Positions 52,473 through 62,243 of a DNA stretch of 64,000 nucleotides are shown here, in pieces. A model generated the notes under the pieces. That model was given only the letters and a program-made list of their open reading frames with translations, had not been told where the DNA came from and searched no databases. The position numbers and the translations under genes were made by a program. Each line of letters starts with the position of its first letter. Position 1 is the first letter of the stretch. Origin of the DNA: Streptomyces sp. ADI96-02 (lineage in GTDB: Bacteria > Actinomycetota > Actinomycetes > Streptomycetales > Streptomycetaceae). The stretch lies in contig NZ_ML123034.1 of assembly GCF_003846185.1 (NCBI RefSeq), forward strand, positions 6,820,732 through 6,884,731. The letters are read 5' to 3'.

Positions 52473-52910
52473 ATGATCGTCTCGCAGCACAGCTCGCCCG
52501 ACCCCGTCGAGATCTTCAAACTCTACGAATCGGTGGACTGGCAGATCGACACCCGGGACATGGACAAGCTGTGCCGGGCACTGGAGAACTCCCACATCGT
52601 CATCACCGCCCGGGACGAATCCGGAGCGCTTCTCGGCCTCGCCCGGACCGTCTCCGACGACGAAGTCGTCTGCTACGTCCAGGACGTCGCGGTGAAACCC
52701 GAGTTCCACCGACAGGGCGTGGGGTGTGCCCTGGTGCGATGGCTGGTCGAGCGCTACGCACACTGCCGCTACTTCCTGCTCACCACGGACCCGGACACCA
52801 CACCGGAAGGGAGCAGGAACCACGCGTTCTACCGAAGGATGGGCCTCCATCCCCTGGCGGACGAAGGGCTGACGGGGTTCATCCTTCCGCGCGACCGCAC
52901 CACGCGCTGA
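52473..52910 (+). CDS. GNAT-family N-acetyltransferase next to kamA
   Basis: 145 aa with the acetyl-CoA loop EFHRQGVGCALVRWL (about 76-90) and the HAFYRRMGL end motif. Its spacing of 52 bp from kamA and same strand suggest an operon. By analogy with AblA-AblB it may acetylate beta-lysine to N-epsilon-acetyl-beta-lysine, a compatible solute. However, it is about half the length of archaeal AblB, so other amine substrates are possible. AGGAA precedes the ATG. Confidence 0.82.
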   Translation: MIVSQHSSPDPVEIFKLYESVDWQIDTRDMDKLCRALENSHIVITARDESGALLGLARTVSDDEVVCYVQDVAVKPEFHRQGVGCALVRWLVERYAHCRYFLLTTDPDTTPEGSRNHAFYRRMGLHPLADEGLTGFILPRDRTTR

Positions 52911-53126
52911 CGCCGGGGCCCGTGCGCGGCTGCTTCAGCCGGTCCGCCAGTGGGGGCGCGGAGTGTGGCTCGCGCCGTGGTTGTGATGCCGTGCGCCCTC
53001 CTGCCGAGGGGTGCCGGGCGGATACGAAGGACATGCTGGCTCCCGTGTGCGGGCGTCGCACACCGTTCGCTGAGGGCCGTCCCGCGCGGCCCCAGGAACC
53101 ACGGCCGATCATGTGGGGAGCTGGCC

Positions 53127-54656
53127 ATGGGCGACAGCCGCCGTGCGGGGAAGATCGCCGGGGTTCTGGGCGCTCTGGCGGCAGCGGAGGCCGGTCGCGC
53201 CGTTCGTCGGCGGAGTGGCCCTGCCGGCCAGGACCCGCGAGGGGAGGCACGGGCGCGGGCGGGTGCCACGCGGCGTGCGCTCGAAGACCTGGGACCCCTC
53301 TACGTCAAGGTGGGGCAGATGCTCTCCACCCGACCGGACATGGTGTCGCAGGCGATGGTGGAGGAGTTCCAGAAACTCCACGACCGCGTGGAGCCACGCC
53401 CGTTCGCGCATTTCGAGCCGGTCCTGGCCGCCGAGCTGGGCCGGGACTGGGGCACACGCTTCCACCGCGTCGACACGGACCGGCCCATCGGCACGGCGTC
53501 CCTGGCCCAGGTGTACGGGGCCGTGCTCGCGGACGGCACTCCCGTCGCGGTGAAGATCCAGCGGCCGGGCGTACGCGCCGTGATGGAAGCCGACATGGCG
53601 CTGCTCAAGAAGCTCGCACGGTTCGCCGGCCGGCGTGCACCCCGTCTCAACGCGGTCATCGACTTCGAGGCGATGCTCGGCGTGCTGTTCGACGCGATGC
53701 GCCCCGAGCTGGACTTCGTCCTCGAAGCACGGAACATGCGAACAGCAGGCAAGGCCGCGGCCGGCTTCAAGCACGTCACCGTGCCCGACGTCCTCACCGC
53801 CACACCGCGGGTGCTGATCCAGACACTGGCCCCCGGTTGCTCCATCCGCGACGCGGACCCGGCCGCCTTCACCCTTCAACAGCGAACGGACATCGGCCGT
53901 GACCTGCTCGCGTTCATGTACCGGGGCTACTTCCTCGACGGGTGGTTCCACGCCGACCCCCATCCCGGCAACATCTTCGTCCACCCCGGAGAGCCGGCCC
54001 ATGTCATCGACTGGGGCATGGTCGGCCGCATGGACCGCTCCCTGAGCACCCACATCCTGCGGGTCCTGCTCAGCGTCGCCCAGAACGACGGAACGGCCTT
54101 GGCCCAGGCATGGATCGAGCTGGGAGAAGCCACACCGTGGGCCGAGGTCAGCGCCTTCAGCGCCGACATGGTCGCTCTCGTACCGAAGGTCGCTGCCGCC
54201 TCGCTGGAGGACCTCGACTTCGGCCTCACTCTGACATCGGTCCTCGAACGCTCCACCAGACGCGGCATCAGGACCAGCCCGATGATCGCCGTGCTGGGGA
54301 AGTCCTTCGCGAACATCGAGGGAGCCATCCGGCATCTGAGCCCCGAACTCTCCCTCCTCGACGTCTTCGAGGCGGAACTGCTCCACATCGTCCAGGGCCA
54401 CATCGGAAAGTTCGTATCCGGTCCCCAGGCCTTCCACACCCTCATCGAGGGCATCGAGAACGGCACGCGGACCTCACAGCACGTGCGGAGCATCATCCGC
54501 GACCTCGCCGAACACCGGCTGACTCTCAACGTCGCCCGTCCCCAGGGACCGCCGGCCGCATGGGCTCCCTTCGGGGGAGCGTCCCAGCGGCTGCGCGACG
54601 CGGCCCTGCTCACCATGGTCGTCCTGTGGTGGCGCCGCTCCCGCACGACTCGCTGA
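53127..54656 (+). CDS. AarF/UbiB/ABC1-family atypical kinase
   Basis: 509 aa. It has the family KVGQ motif (61-64, LYVKVGQMLSTRPDM), the A-rich loop PIGTASLAQVYGA, VAVKIQRPG with the ATP-binding lysine, HADPHPGN, and the metal-binding DWGM. It ends in a short hydrophobic stretch. Relatives support quinone synthesis or lipid homeostasis. GGGGAG is 8 nt before the ATG. It stands alone. Confidence 0.9.
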   Translation: MGDSRRAGKIAGVLGALAAAEAGRAVRRRSGPAGQDPRGEARARAGATRRALEDLGPLYVKVGQMLSTRPDMVSQAMVEEFQKLHDRVEPRPFAHFEPVLAAELGRDWGTRFHRVDTDRPIGTASLAQVYGAVLADGTPVAVKIQRPGVRAVMEADMALLKKLARFAGRRAPRLNAVIDFEAMLGVLFDAMRPELDFVLEARNMRTAGKAAAGFKHVTVPDVLTATPRVLIQTLAPGCSIRDADPAAFTLQQRTDIGRDLLAFMYRGYFLDGWFHADPHPGNIFVHPGEPAHVIDWGMVGRMDRSLSTHILRVLLSVAQNDGTALAQAWIELGEATPWAEVSAFSADMVALVPKVAAASLEDLDFGLTLTSVLERSTRRGIRTSPMIAVLGKSFANIEGAIRHLSPELSLLDVFEAELLHIVQGHIGKFVSGPQAFHTLIEGIENGTRTSQHVRSIIRDLAEHRLTLNVARPQGPPAAWAPFGGASQRLRDAALLTMVVLWWRRSRTTR

Positions 54657-54717
54657 CTTTCGACCGCTGACCGCCGACCCTCGCCCCGGCCGCCTCCGAT
54701 ACTGGGCCCTCGGCTAC

Positions 54718-54936
54718 GTGGACGAGGACACACCCGGATACAGCCCCTTCTACGTGGCATACGCCCAGGCCATGAAAGAAGCGTGGGCCTCCGGCAGGTC
54801 ATGGGCCGAACTCGGCAGGCGCAACCCGACCTTCCAACGGAGGTACGGACGGTCTGCGGTGCTGAGGGACGACGATCAGCAGCGCGGAGGATCGGTCGAC
54901 TCCGCGACAGGGCAAGCCCGGCGCCTCCACTTTTAG
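54718..54936 (+). CDS. Small hypothetical protein
   Basis: 72 aa with a GTG start and no clear ribosome site. The first 45 residues (GYSPFYVAYAQAMKEAW, then SWAELGRRNPTFQRRYG) look like a real folded segment with normal codon use; the tail is polar. No family recognised. Confidence 0.45.
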   Translation: MDEDTPGYSPFYVAYAQAMKEAWASGRSWAELGRRNPTFQRRYGRSAVLRDDDQQRGGSVDSATGQARRLHF

Positions 54937-55069
54937 TGATATTGGCAGATGGGCATCACTTCGTTGGACGGCTGACCCACCGGCCGGCGCAACGGACCGG
55001 CAGGACCGGCGCTTCCGCGGCACGGCGCACGTGCCCGTCAACCCCAGCGAAGAAAGACCGGAACCAGCC

Positions 55070-56452
55070 ATGGGGCGCAGTTCCCCCAACACCCTCCTGG
55101 CCGCGCTGCTCGTGGAAGCGCGGTGGAACGCCGGCGAACTGGCACGGGCGGTCAACGCCCTCGGCCGCGCCCACATGTTGGACCTCCACTACGACCGCAC
55201 CTCGGTCGCACACTGGCTGTCCGGATCACGTCCGCGCCCGCCCGTACCCGACTTGGTGGCTGACAGCCTCACCACCCGAACCGGCCGGATGGTCACGGCC
55301 CAGGACACGGGTCTGGCACGCCCGGCCTCCTCACAGCCCTCACCTTCACAGGTCTGGCCTGGCCAGGGGAACCCCGTAGAGCATCTGAACTCTCTCGTCC
55401 GCACGGACACGGACCCTGCGCGCAGGACGATCCTGCTCCAGTCCGTCCACGCCCAACCTGCCTATCCCCTGAACGCCCTCGACCGGCTCGCGTGGCCCAG
55501 CACGCCTGCCGAACCCGTTCCGCGCCGAGCGGGACGGACGCTGCGGGGCACCGCGGCGGATGTAGAACGCCTGCACCTCATGGCGGTGGTCTTCGCCGGC
55601 TTGAGCGAGCAGCACGGCGGAGCGCACGCCAGAACCGCGCTGGCCGCCTACCTCGCCGACGACGTCAGTCTTCTCCTCAACGCCGACGCTCCGGACACCC
55701 TGCACAACGAGATGCTCATCGCAGCCGCTCAGCTCACCCACATCCTTGCCACGATGACGGCCGACTCCGGCCATCTGGGTCTGGCCCAGCGCTACTACCG
55801 CACATCCTTGAGTCTGTCCCACGCCGGCGGCGGCCGATCCACCTACGCGATAACCCTGCGCAGCATGAGCGCCCAGGCGCTGCGCCTGGGCCACCACCGT
55901 CCCGCCCAACGCCTGGCGGACACCGCATTGGAGGCGGCGGGGCGGTCCGCCCCGCCGGCCGTTCTGGCCTATCTGCACGTCCAGCGGGCGCTGACCCACG
56001 CCCATAGCCGGCAACGGAAGGCCGCTGTCAGCGACCTCGCCACAGCCACCCGGCAGCACGAGCGGTCCTCCGGACCGCCCGGCCCCTTCAGCGCCTATCC
56101 ACAGGCCGGACTCGAATACCAGAGCGCCCGGGCTTTCCTGGCTCTGGGGAACTCCGCACACGGTCTGACGGCGCTACGCGACTCAGCCGCCCACCGCGAT
56201 CCCCGGCAGCGCCGTGCCGCCGCCCTCACCCATGCGGCCCTCGCCGAAGCTCTCCTGAGCCTGGGGCGCCTGGAGGAAGCGTGCGCTCACTGGCATGTCT
56301 TCCTCGACGACATCCCCCACCTGGAGTCCGCGCAGATCGACCGTGCGCTCGTCCGAATGCGCGCGAACCTCCAGCCGCACCGCCGCCAACGGCATGCCGC
56401 CGTCCTCTGGAAGCGGGCCCGGGTCGTCGCCGCACCGTTGAGGAGTACATAA
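55070..56452 (+). CDS. HTH-TPR regulator of the actinobacterial type
   Basis: 460 aa. The N-terminal part (about 1-75: NTLLAALLVEARWNAGELA and DRTSVAHWLSGSRPRPPVP) looks like a degenerate helix-turn-helix as in NsdA-like streptomycete regulators. The rest is TPR-like helices. The ATG at 55070 has GGAACC ahead; a GTG at 55031 would add 13 residues. It converges on the ATP-grasp gene. Ligand and target unknown. Confidence 0.75.
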   Translation: MGRSSPNTLLAALLVEARWNAGELARAVNALGRAHMLDLHYDRTSVAHWLSGSRPRPPVPDLVADSLTTRTGRMVTAQDTGLARPASSQPSPSQVWPGQGNPVEHLNSLVRTDTDPARRTILLQSVHAQPAYPLNALDRLAWPSTPAEPVPRRAGRTLRGTAADVERLHLMAVVFAGLSEQHGGAHARTALAAYLADDVSLLLNADAPDTLHNEMLIAAAQLTHILATMTADSGHLGLAQRYYRTSLSLSHAGGGRSTYAITLRSMSAQALRLGHHRPAQRLADTALEAAGRSAPPAVLAYLHVQRALTHAHSRQRKAAVSDLATATRQHERSSGPPGPFSAYPQAGLEYQSARAFLALGNSAHGLTALRDSAAHRDPRQRRAAALTHAALAEALLSLGRLEEACAHWHVFLDDIPHLESAQIDRALVRMRANLQPHRRQRHAAVLWKRARVVAAPLRST

Positions 56453-56677
56453 CAGAGACTGGTCCTCAACGGGGGAGAGGTGTGGCTGCGGCTGTGGCTG
56501 CCACTGTGCCGCTCGCCAGCCGATGAGGACGGACAACGCTTCGGGATCATCCATGCAGAACGAATATGCCAAAGGCACACGCCGACATGAATCTGTGCGT
56601 CGCCCGGAGGGCGAGTTCACCAGGGAAACCGTTCTGCTTGAGCCATTCGCTCGAGACCGGCGATTCCTGACGACCAA

Positions 56678-57628
56678 TCAGTCCGTTCCGGGCCGCGCCC
56701 TCGTCTGCGTCCACGTCGCGAGGCGGCGGTCGACGCAGTCGGCGATGGCCGGGGCGACCGCCGTCATCTGAGAACGCCAGCCGGGAACGGCGTTGAGCTC
56801 GCAAATCGTGTGCGTGCCGTCGGCGGTGAACAGGAGGTCGACTCCGGCGATGGCGAGCCCCACGGCCTGTGCGGCGCGCACCGCCAGGTCCTCCGCCTCC
56901 GGATAGCGTCCGAGGCACAGCGTGGCAGCACCTCCCTGCGCGATGTTCGACGCGAGACCTCCGTTGCCGGAGGTGCGCACCGCGGCGGCCACGGGTTCGC
57001 CGTCCACCACGATCAGGCGCAGATCCCGACCGTGCGAGTGGGCCACGTACTCCTGGAAGAGGTGGGGCGTCCCCTGCGCCAAGGCGCCCGCGACGCTGCG
57101 CAGCAGGTGCGCGTCGGGGGCGAGGAACACCTGCTTGCCCTTGTGGCCGGTGACCGACTTGACCACACACGGTGTGCCCAGGCGGGAGGTGCGTACGACC
57201 CCTTCCAGAGGGGCGGTCGCGTACGAGAGCGTGTGGGGCACCGGCAGTCCGGCCAGAGCCAGTTCCTGCGCCTGCCAGATCTTGTTCCGGCAAACGAGCT
57301 GCGCGTTCAGCGGGTTGAGGAGCGTGGCCCCCATCCGCTCCAGATGCCGAAGAAGGGTCACCTCTCGGTCGTGACTCATCGAGCCGGGCATCTGACGCAC
57401 GCACACGACCTTCGGCGGCGCAACATCCGCGCCGCCCAGAGTCCGGAGGAACAACTGCCCGTCACCGACGCCGAAGACGAATTCGTCGGTGTGCCAGACG
57501 GCGAACCCGGGTCCGTGACGCGTCGCGAGGACATCGGCCAGTTCGCGGGTCGCACCCTGCAACGGAACAGGGCGCTCACGCACGAGCAACCACACGTCGA
57601 CGGACGGCTGTAAGCCCGTGTGCGCCAT
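56678..57628 (-). CDS. RimK-type ATP-grasp ligase
   Basis: 316 aa. The central ATP-grasp domain has LLNPLNAQLVCRNKIWQAQ, the lysine in CVVKSVTGHKGK, FQEYVAHSHGRDLRL, and the Mg-binding ELNAVPGW near the end. It belongs with RimK/LysX-type ligases that join an amino acid to a carboxylate of a protein or small molecule. Graspetide ligases share the fold, but I found no fitting precursor next to it. GGAG lies 9 nt before the ATG at 57628; an in-frame GTG at 57652 is an alternative. Confidence 0.85.
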   Translation of the reverse strand: MAHTGLQPSVDVWLLVRERPVPLQGATRELADVLATRHGPGFAVWHTDEFVFGVGDGQLFLRTLGGADVAPPKVVCVRQMPGSMSHDREVTLLRHLERMGATLLNPLNAQLVCRNKIWQAQELALAGLPVPHTLSYATAPLEGVVRTSRLGTPCVVKSVTGHKGKQVFLAPDAHLLRSVAGALAQGTPHLFQEYVAHSHGRDLRLIVVDGEPVAAAVRTSGNGGLASNIAQGGAATLCLGRYPEAEDLAVRAAQAVGLAIAGVDLLFTADGTHTICELNAVPGWRSQMTAVAPAIADCVDRRLATWTQTRARPGTD

Positions 57629-58173
57629 GCGTGTCCACTCCACTTCTTCCACTTCGCCACCAGGAGCGGTAGAAACCTATCCCGCCGGACGGGCGAGCGT
57701 CACGAGATCTCCTGGCGTCACCGCGTCCCTACGAGGTCCCGGCGGATCAGATAGCGCCGCCGATCAGATGTTGATGCTCCATCACCATCATGGACCGGTC
57801 CTTGAAATGACGATGTCTCAGGTAGGTGTGCAGCACCGATCATCCCGAGGAAGTCGCATACGCGGCCTGATCCGCCGGAACCTTCCACGACTCGGCAACG
57901 CACCTGCCCGTGGTCAGGGGATCCGATCGGGAGGCGACGCCCGTCTTCGTGACCGCGTCCACGGAGCACATCCACACCTGGGCCTACGGGGAGCGGCGGG
58001 GCACGCTGCTTCAGCGGTACCGGTACGGGACGGCGCCTGGACCAGGAATCTCTCGGCTCGGTTCCGGGCCGCTTGGGAGCGTCGGCTGCCGCGCCGTCGA
58101 GGAACGGTCAGCTTGTCGGAAACGGCTTGGCTCCATGAGATCCACACCCCGGGCACCAGGGCCGGCGGCGGAG
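57629..58173. other. Intergenic region
   Basis: 545 bp without a convincing gene. It holds a 14-codon minus-strand frame (57747-57791) with AAGGA ahead, too short to call, and the leader of the broken SDR gene. Confidence 0.45.
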
Positions 58174-58935
58174 ATGAACACCCGCATGTGCAGACTCGCA
58201 CTCGTCACGGGCGCCAGCTCAGGAATCGGCAGGGCATTCGCCGAGCGGCTGGCCGCCGACGGCTACGACCTCGTGATCGTCGGACGGCGTCGGGAACGGC
58301 TGGAGGAGTTCGTCGCCGCCCACCCGGAGGTCGCGGTCCGGGCCGTGGTGGCCGACCTGTCCACCGACGAAGGCATCGACTCCGTCTCGCAGATCTGCGC
58401 GAGCGCGTCGCTCACTACATGCCAATGGCGGAACTACCTGCGGACAAGGCCCGAGAGCTGGTCAACGTCAAGGTTCTGGCCCCCACCTTGACACCCGCGC
58501 CGCCGTCGTCGGCATGCGTGACCGAAGGCAGGGCGCCATCGTCAACATCGCCGGAATGATCGCCTTCAGCGGCCCCGCGCCTCACGAGCAGCTGCCCCGC
58601 CGGGCCGTCTACGCAGGCGCTCTCGCGCATCTGGTCGCCATGTCCCAGACCCTTTCCGCCGAACTCGAAGGCACCGGCGTAAAGGGGTCGAGGTCGTTTG
58701 CCCGGGCGTCGTCGCCACCGAATTTCACGAGCGACAGGGCCTGGACCTGAGCTCCGTGCCCCGGATGAGTGCCGACGACGTCGTCACCGCTGCCCTGCGC
58801 GGACTCGAACTGGGCGAGATCGTCTGCGCTCCCGGTGTCGAGGACGCAAGCCTCCTCGACACCGTCTTCCAGGCCGACCTCGCGGTCTTCGGCGCGCAGA
58901 GTCCCGAACTCGCCACCCGCTACCGGGCCGGCTGA
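58174..58935 (+). pseudogene. Broken SDR oxidoreductase gene
   Basis: The reading starts well (RLALVTGASSGIGRAFAERL, the SDR nucleotide loop). It then changes frame about 58385-58412, losing the NNAG segment, again near 58490, and again near 58684. The pieces HYMPMAELPADKARELVNVK, GAIVNIAGMIAFSGP and VVCPGVVATEFHERQGLDL together cover a normal SDR of about 255 aa. The YxxxK region reads AVYAGALAH, also damaged. Three frameshifts rule out a working protein unless the sequence has errors. Confidence 0.85.
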
Positions 58936-59662
58936 CCGGCGTCGGTCCTCTCTCATCCAAGGCGCCCACCGAACTGTCGCGGAGAATTCCGCCTCACCGA
59001 GCGGTAGGCGGAGCTCCTGCACACAACGATGGCCCCGGCTGGTTCGCGACGCGCTTCTCACCTCCCACTTGACCGTTATTACACTGCGGTCACGAACGAA
59101 GACCGCAAAGGCCCGCCCCGGGACGCGGGCAGTGGTAATCGACTTCGTCGAAGCGGCATTGCGTGTAGCGGCTGGGGCGCGCACGTCATCGTGACGAAGG
59201 GCTGGTCACCGGTATCCGCGAAAGCCGGACGAAGAAGTCCGCGCGCGGAAGGCTGGTCCGGCCCCGAGGCGGACGGCCTGCGGTGGAGCCCGTGATACGG
59301 AACGGCCGCCCTGGAACCGGCCGAGGCGGGCTCGTCGGCCCCGCGAGTGCCGGACCTCGCGCCGTGCATGTTTTCGGGGGCCTGCGGGCCCGCGCGACCC
59401 CGGGACGTCCAGGCCGGTCGGCCGCCATTCGTGTGGGTGACTCCCTACGACCTGCCGGTTCCACCGACCTCATGGTGGGAGAACTCGATCCCGGAGGTGG
59501 GCGCGTGCTGGAGAATCCCGCTGCGGCCCGCCGCACGACGCCGGGCGGGCGACGCCCAGTACCTCGCGACGAAGATTGTCCCGCCGTCACCTCGGCGTGC
59601 AGCCAGTTGCTCGCGTTGTTCCAGGCTCAATCCTGTCTGTCTGGAGTGGATGGAGCAAGGAA
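58936..59662. other. Non-coding stretch
   Basis: 727 bp with no gene I can support. Several long open frames exist on both strands but have no ribosome site and no family motif. Confidence 0.5.
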
Positions 59663-59691
59663 ACGGGCCGCCGAATTCGTCGGCAGCCCGT
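59663..59691 (-). terminator. Hairpin after the small secreted protein gene
   Basis: An 11-bp stem with one G-U (59663-59673 with 59681-59691), followed on the minus strand by TTTCC, 16 bp past the stop at 59707. Confidence 0.6.
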
Positions 59692-59706
59692 AACGCAATG
59701 CCGAGG

Positions 59707-60225
59707 TTAAAGCGTCACTTGGCTGGTGACGATCTGGTTGAACCCAGGGACACTCTGGGAGAGCAAAAACGCTTTGATCGTTGCGGGCCCCGGCTTGAAA
59801 AATGGCGCTGACGGAGGGGAAAGCGGCAGAACCAGCGTCCTGAGGGATCCGTCGCAGGTTGCGGAAAGAGAGCTGGGGGGCGTGCCGATGGCCTGGCCCT
59901 GGATTACCTGGGCACTGATGAACGCGTCAGCCGGGGATCCAGTCGGACAGGAGTAGGACACGGTGACGTTAATCGTGTTGATGCTGCTGCCGACAATCTG
60001 GATGGTCCCGCTGGCAGGGTCGCCGACCACGGGAGACGAATCATCCAGCGTGGGCTGTCCCGCACCGTTCGCCGTAGCTGTCGCAGACCCTGACCCCGTG
60101 TTGACCGCGACAGCAGTGACGTTGCCGTCGCCACTGGAATGCCCCGAAGCAGCAGCGGTGCTCGCTGTGACGAACAAGCTGCCGCCGACAAGTGCCATCA
60201 CGGCCAGTGATGCGGCGTGACGCAT
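59707..60225 (-). CDS. Small secreted protein of unknown function
   Basis: 172 aa with a signal peptide (hydrophobic about 5-26, ASTAAAS cleavage zone). The mature part is Ser/Thr/Gly-rich and mostly beta, with two cysteines (SYSCPTG and SATCDGS) that could form one disulfide. Codon use is less G/C-biased than in neighbouring genes, suggesting a different origin. No family recognised. GAGGAG lies near the ATG. Confidence 0.7.
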   Translation of the reverse strand: MRHAASLAVMALVGGSLFVTASTAAASGHSSGDGNVTAVAVNTGSGSATATANGAGQPTLDDSSPVVGDPASGTIQIVGSSINTINVTVSYSCPTGSPADAFISAQVIQGQAIGTPPSSLSATCDGSLRTLVLPLSPPSAPFFKPGPATIKAFLLSQSVPGFNQIVTSQVTL

Positions 60226-60519
60226 GTTTCACTCCTCTGCTGATGACGGATTCAGTGAAGGAATTCATACGGTAGGCGGCAGAGCCCGAGCCGTTACCTC
60301 GCCGATCCGCCTGTTGAAGATCACCTTAATGTCGCACCGTCCGACAGGAACACCATGTGAAAGGGCGTGGGAGCCCAGCCATTCCCGGGAGAGCCGCCGC
60401 ATCGGCAGTCGTACCTCTGGATCGCCCAGCATCGCAGTGAACACCTCGCTGGGCGTGCCCGACGATCGCCCAGCGGAACGCCCTCGCTCACGTCGCCCGC
60501 CTCGCTCAAGGTGTCGCCC
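60226..60519. other. Non-coding stretch upstream of the small secreted protein
   Basis: Contains the promoter of the secreted protein gene. Nothing else is seen. Confidence 0.4.
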
Positions 60520-60640
60520 TCACGGCACCGCAGTAGGGTCTGCTCCAAGCGTGACCAAAGACTTGCGCTGCTCCGCGCTCAGCCGCGCCCGCCGGGTACG
60601 TCGATCGCGAGTCGGCCCAGCGTTGCGCCGGCTCTCAGCC
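60520..60640 (-). pseudogene. Relic of a helicase-associated-domain protein
   Basis: The minus-strand frame ends RRTRRARLSAEQRKSLVTLG, which fits the repeated end of helicase-associated domains common in streptomycetes (RRAKLxxEQxxxLxxLG). Nothing upstream continues the domain, so only a fragment remains. Assignment from pattern only. Confidence 0.3.
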
Positions 60641-60779
60641 GGCCCTCTCACCCCGCGTTCTCCAACGACGTCCGCTCTCGCCGGAGGGGCCAAGCCCGTC
60701 GGCATCGCACGGGGGTTGATCCTCACGGTGGGCCGTCGCCAGGGTCTCATGCCGTCTTTCGCATACGCCTGGTGAGGCG

Positions 60780-61276
60780 CTGCAATGGGTGGACGTTGAC
60801 GCTGAAGTCCGAACGCATTTTCATCGACGTCCATTTCATCGAAGCCGGAGCGGTCGTGGAGTGGACGGGGTCGACGCAGCGTTCATTTCTTGGCGTAATC
60901 CTCAGGAATATCTCAAGCTGATTGCGTGGATCCCAGGCGTTCTACGAGGGCTCCTCTGCTCCGACACCACCACAGGCCGGACGGCGCACGCAGAGATTTT
61001 GTTGCCCGTGCTCACCGGTGTCATGTGACGCTTGGCGGCGGGCACGGCCTGGCCGATCTCTCGTTCGCTCATCCGAAGGACGCTCAAGACGAAGTGGACG
61101 AATACGGTGTCGATGATGAAGAGTGGGACGACTTGTCCTACCGGCTTCCTGACCGATCTCATTCCCCCCCCGCCAGAGCAGATCAAGCGGGCTCAGATCA
61201 TCCGCGAGGCCGGAATGTTCACATCGGGCGACGAGTTGGCCGCCCCTGAAGAGCTTCACTGGCCGAAGACCGCATG
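60780..61276 (+). pseudogene. Frameshifted remnant of an unrecognised gene
   Basis: Protein-like pieces lie in changing frames of the + strand: SERIFIDVHFIEAGAVVEW, then VDAAFISWRNPQEYLKLIAW, then DEVDEYGVDDEEWDDLSYRL, then EQIKRAQIIREAGMFTSGDE to a stop at 61276. Order and acidity suggest one decayed gene. I cannot name the family. Confidence 0.35.
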
Positions 61277-61355
61277 ACGGAGACCGTAGCTGTCCGGTTG
61301 GGCGATCCGCCCGAGGGGACCCCTTGTTTGTCAGGACGGCTGAGGATGGCTGCAT

Positions 61356-61500
61356 GACTACTGGTTGCGGCTGGTAGAAGGTCTTGCTGCAGAGCTTCGC
61401 GAAGAGGACGTCGGCTCGTCGTCGAGCGACGCAGAGCAGGGGTTGGGTGTGGTGTTTTCCCTGGGCGATCCTCTTGTCGTCATAGGCCCGGGATTCAGGG
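61356..61500 (-). mobile_element. IS110-family transposase relic (C-terminal piece)
   Basis: The minus-strand frame DPESRAYDDKRIAQGKHHTQ, followed by LLCVARRRADVLFAKL, fits the conserved C-terminus of IS110/IS116 transposases (SRAYYxRKRAEGKxHxQA, LARRRxDVLxAML). The catalytic DEDD part and both ends are missing, so only a fragment remains. Confidence 0.7.
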
Positions 61501-62243
61501 TCGCCGCCAGGGCGGCGAACGGGGAAGGGAAGAAGGCTCGTTCCTGGGTTGGACCAGCGTAGGCAGCGAGGTGACAGGCGGTCGGGAAGGTGCCGCCGTC
61601 ACCAACCTCGATCGGGACTCACGCTGAGAGCATCAGCAACTGCGCCCGGCCCCATGTATTCGGCTTCAACACGTCGCAACGCTGACGACTTCGAGCTGAT
61701 GTGCCGAGAGTCGACAGACCGGCTGGCGCTTGGGCCCCCGCCACAGCTCGGCGCGGACGGCCTTCGGACGCCTACGCGGTATCGCCCTTTCGGACCAGCC
61801 ACGTTGGCATTCTGCCACGGTCCGCACTCAGCGAGACGGGTAACGGACCCGCCGCCTCTCATCATGATCCCGACTGGGGCCAACAACGTTCGAGAGCGGC
61901 TGAGGCTGAACGCCTCCGCACCGTTGTCCGATCTGACAGATCGGACAACGATGACTGGTCTGCGCGTTTCCCGACCCAGGGTCCTTTGCCCGCAACAGGG
62001 CGGATCCGAGAGGGAACTGAGCCAAGGTCGGCGCCGCCCGAGGACAGGAGTCGCGGCTCCGCGCCGCTGAACATCAGGACACGGAATCCGTCAGACTTCT
62101 GCTCGAACTACACGGGCCTCGACCGGGCGGCGAGCGCCGTCACGGAGCGGCCTGGTCGTCGGCTGGATGGACGGTGAGAACTGAGAAGTGACCCATCCTC
62201 CACTCCTATGCCCGTCCGCCCCGCCCACACGTTCCGGTGCTGG
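61501..62243. other. Non-coding stretch with a perfect inverted repeat
   Basis: No supportable gene. GC and codon pattern are irregular. The inverted repeat at 61922-61950 is listed separately. Confidence 0.5.
61922..61950. repeat. 29-bp perfect inverted repeat
   Basis: CGTTGTCCGATCTG, one A, then CAGATCGGACAACG: 14-bp arms with no mismatch. As DNA it resembles a TetR-type operator; as RNA it would be a stem with too small a loop. It stands in a decayed region next to an IS relic, so it may be an orphan operator or an element end. Confidence 0.9.

Noticed and set aside
55070..57628. Graspetide (omega-ester RiPP) cluster
   Set aside because: The ligase resembles RimK more than MdnC-type enzymes and no precursor gene was found.
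57747..57791. 14-codon minus-strand frame before the ATP-grasp gene, with AAGGA ahead
   Set aside because: Considered as a graspetide precursor but too short, with no acceptor/donor residue pattern.
57618..58559. 313-codon plus-strand frame before and over the broken SDR gene
   Set aside because: Arg/Gly-rich, no ribosome site, no domain. Its last part is just the second frame of the SDR relic.
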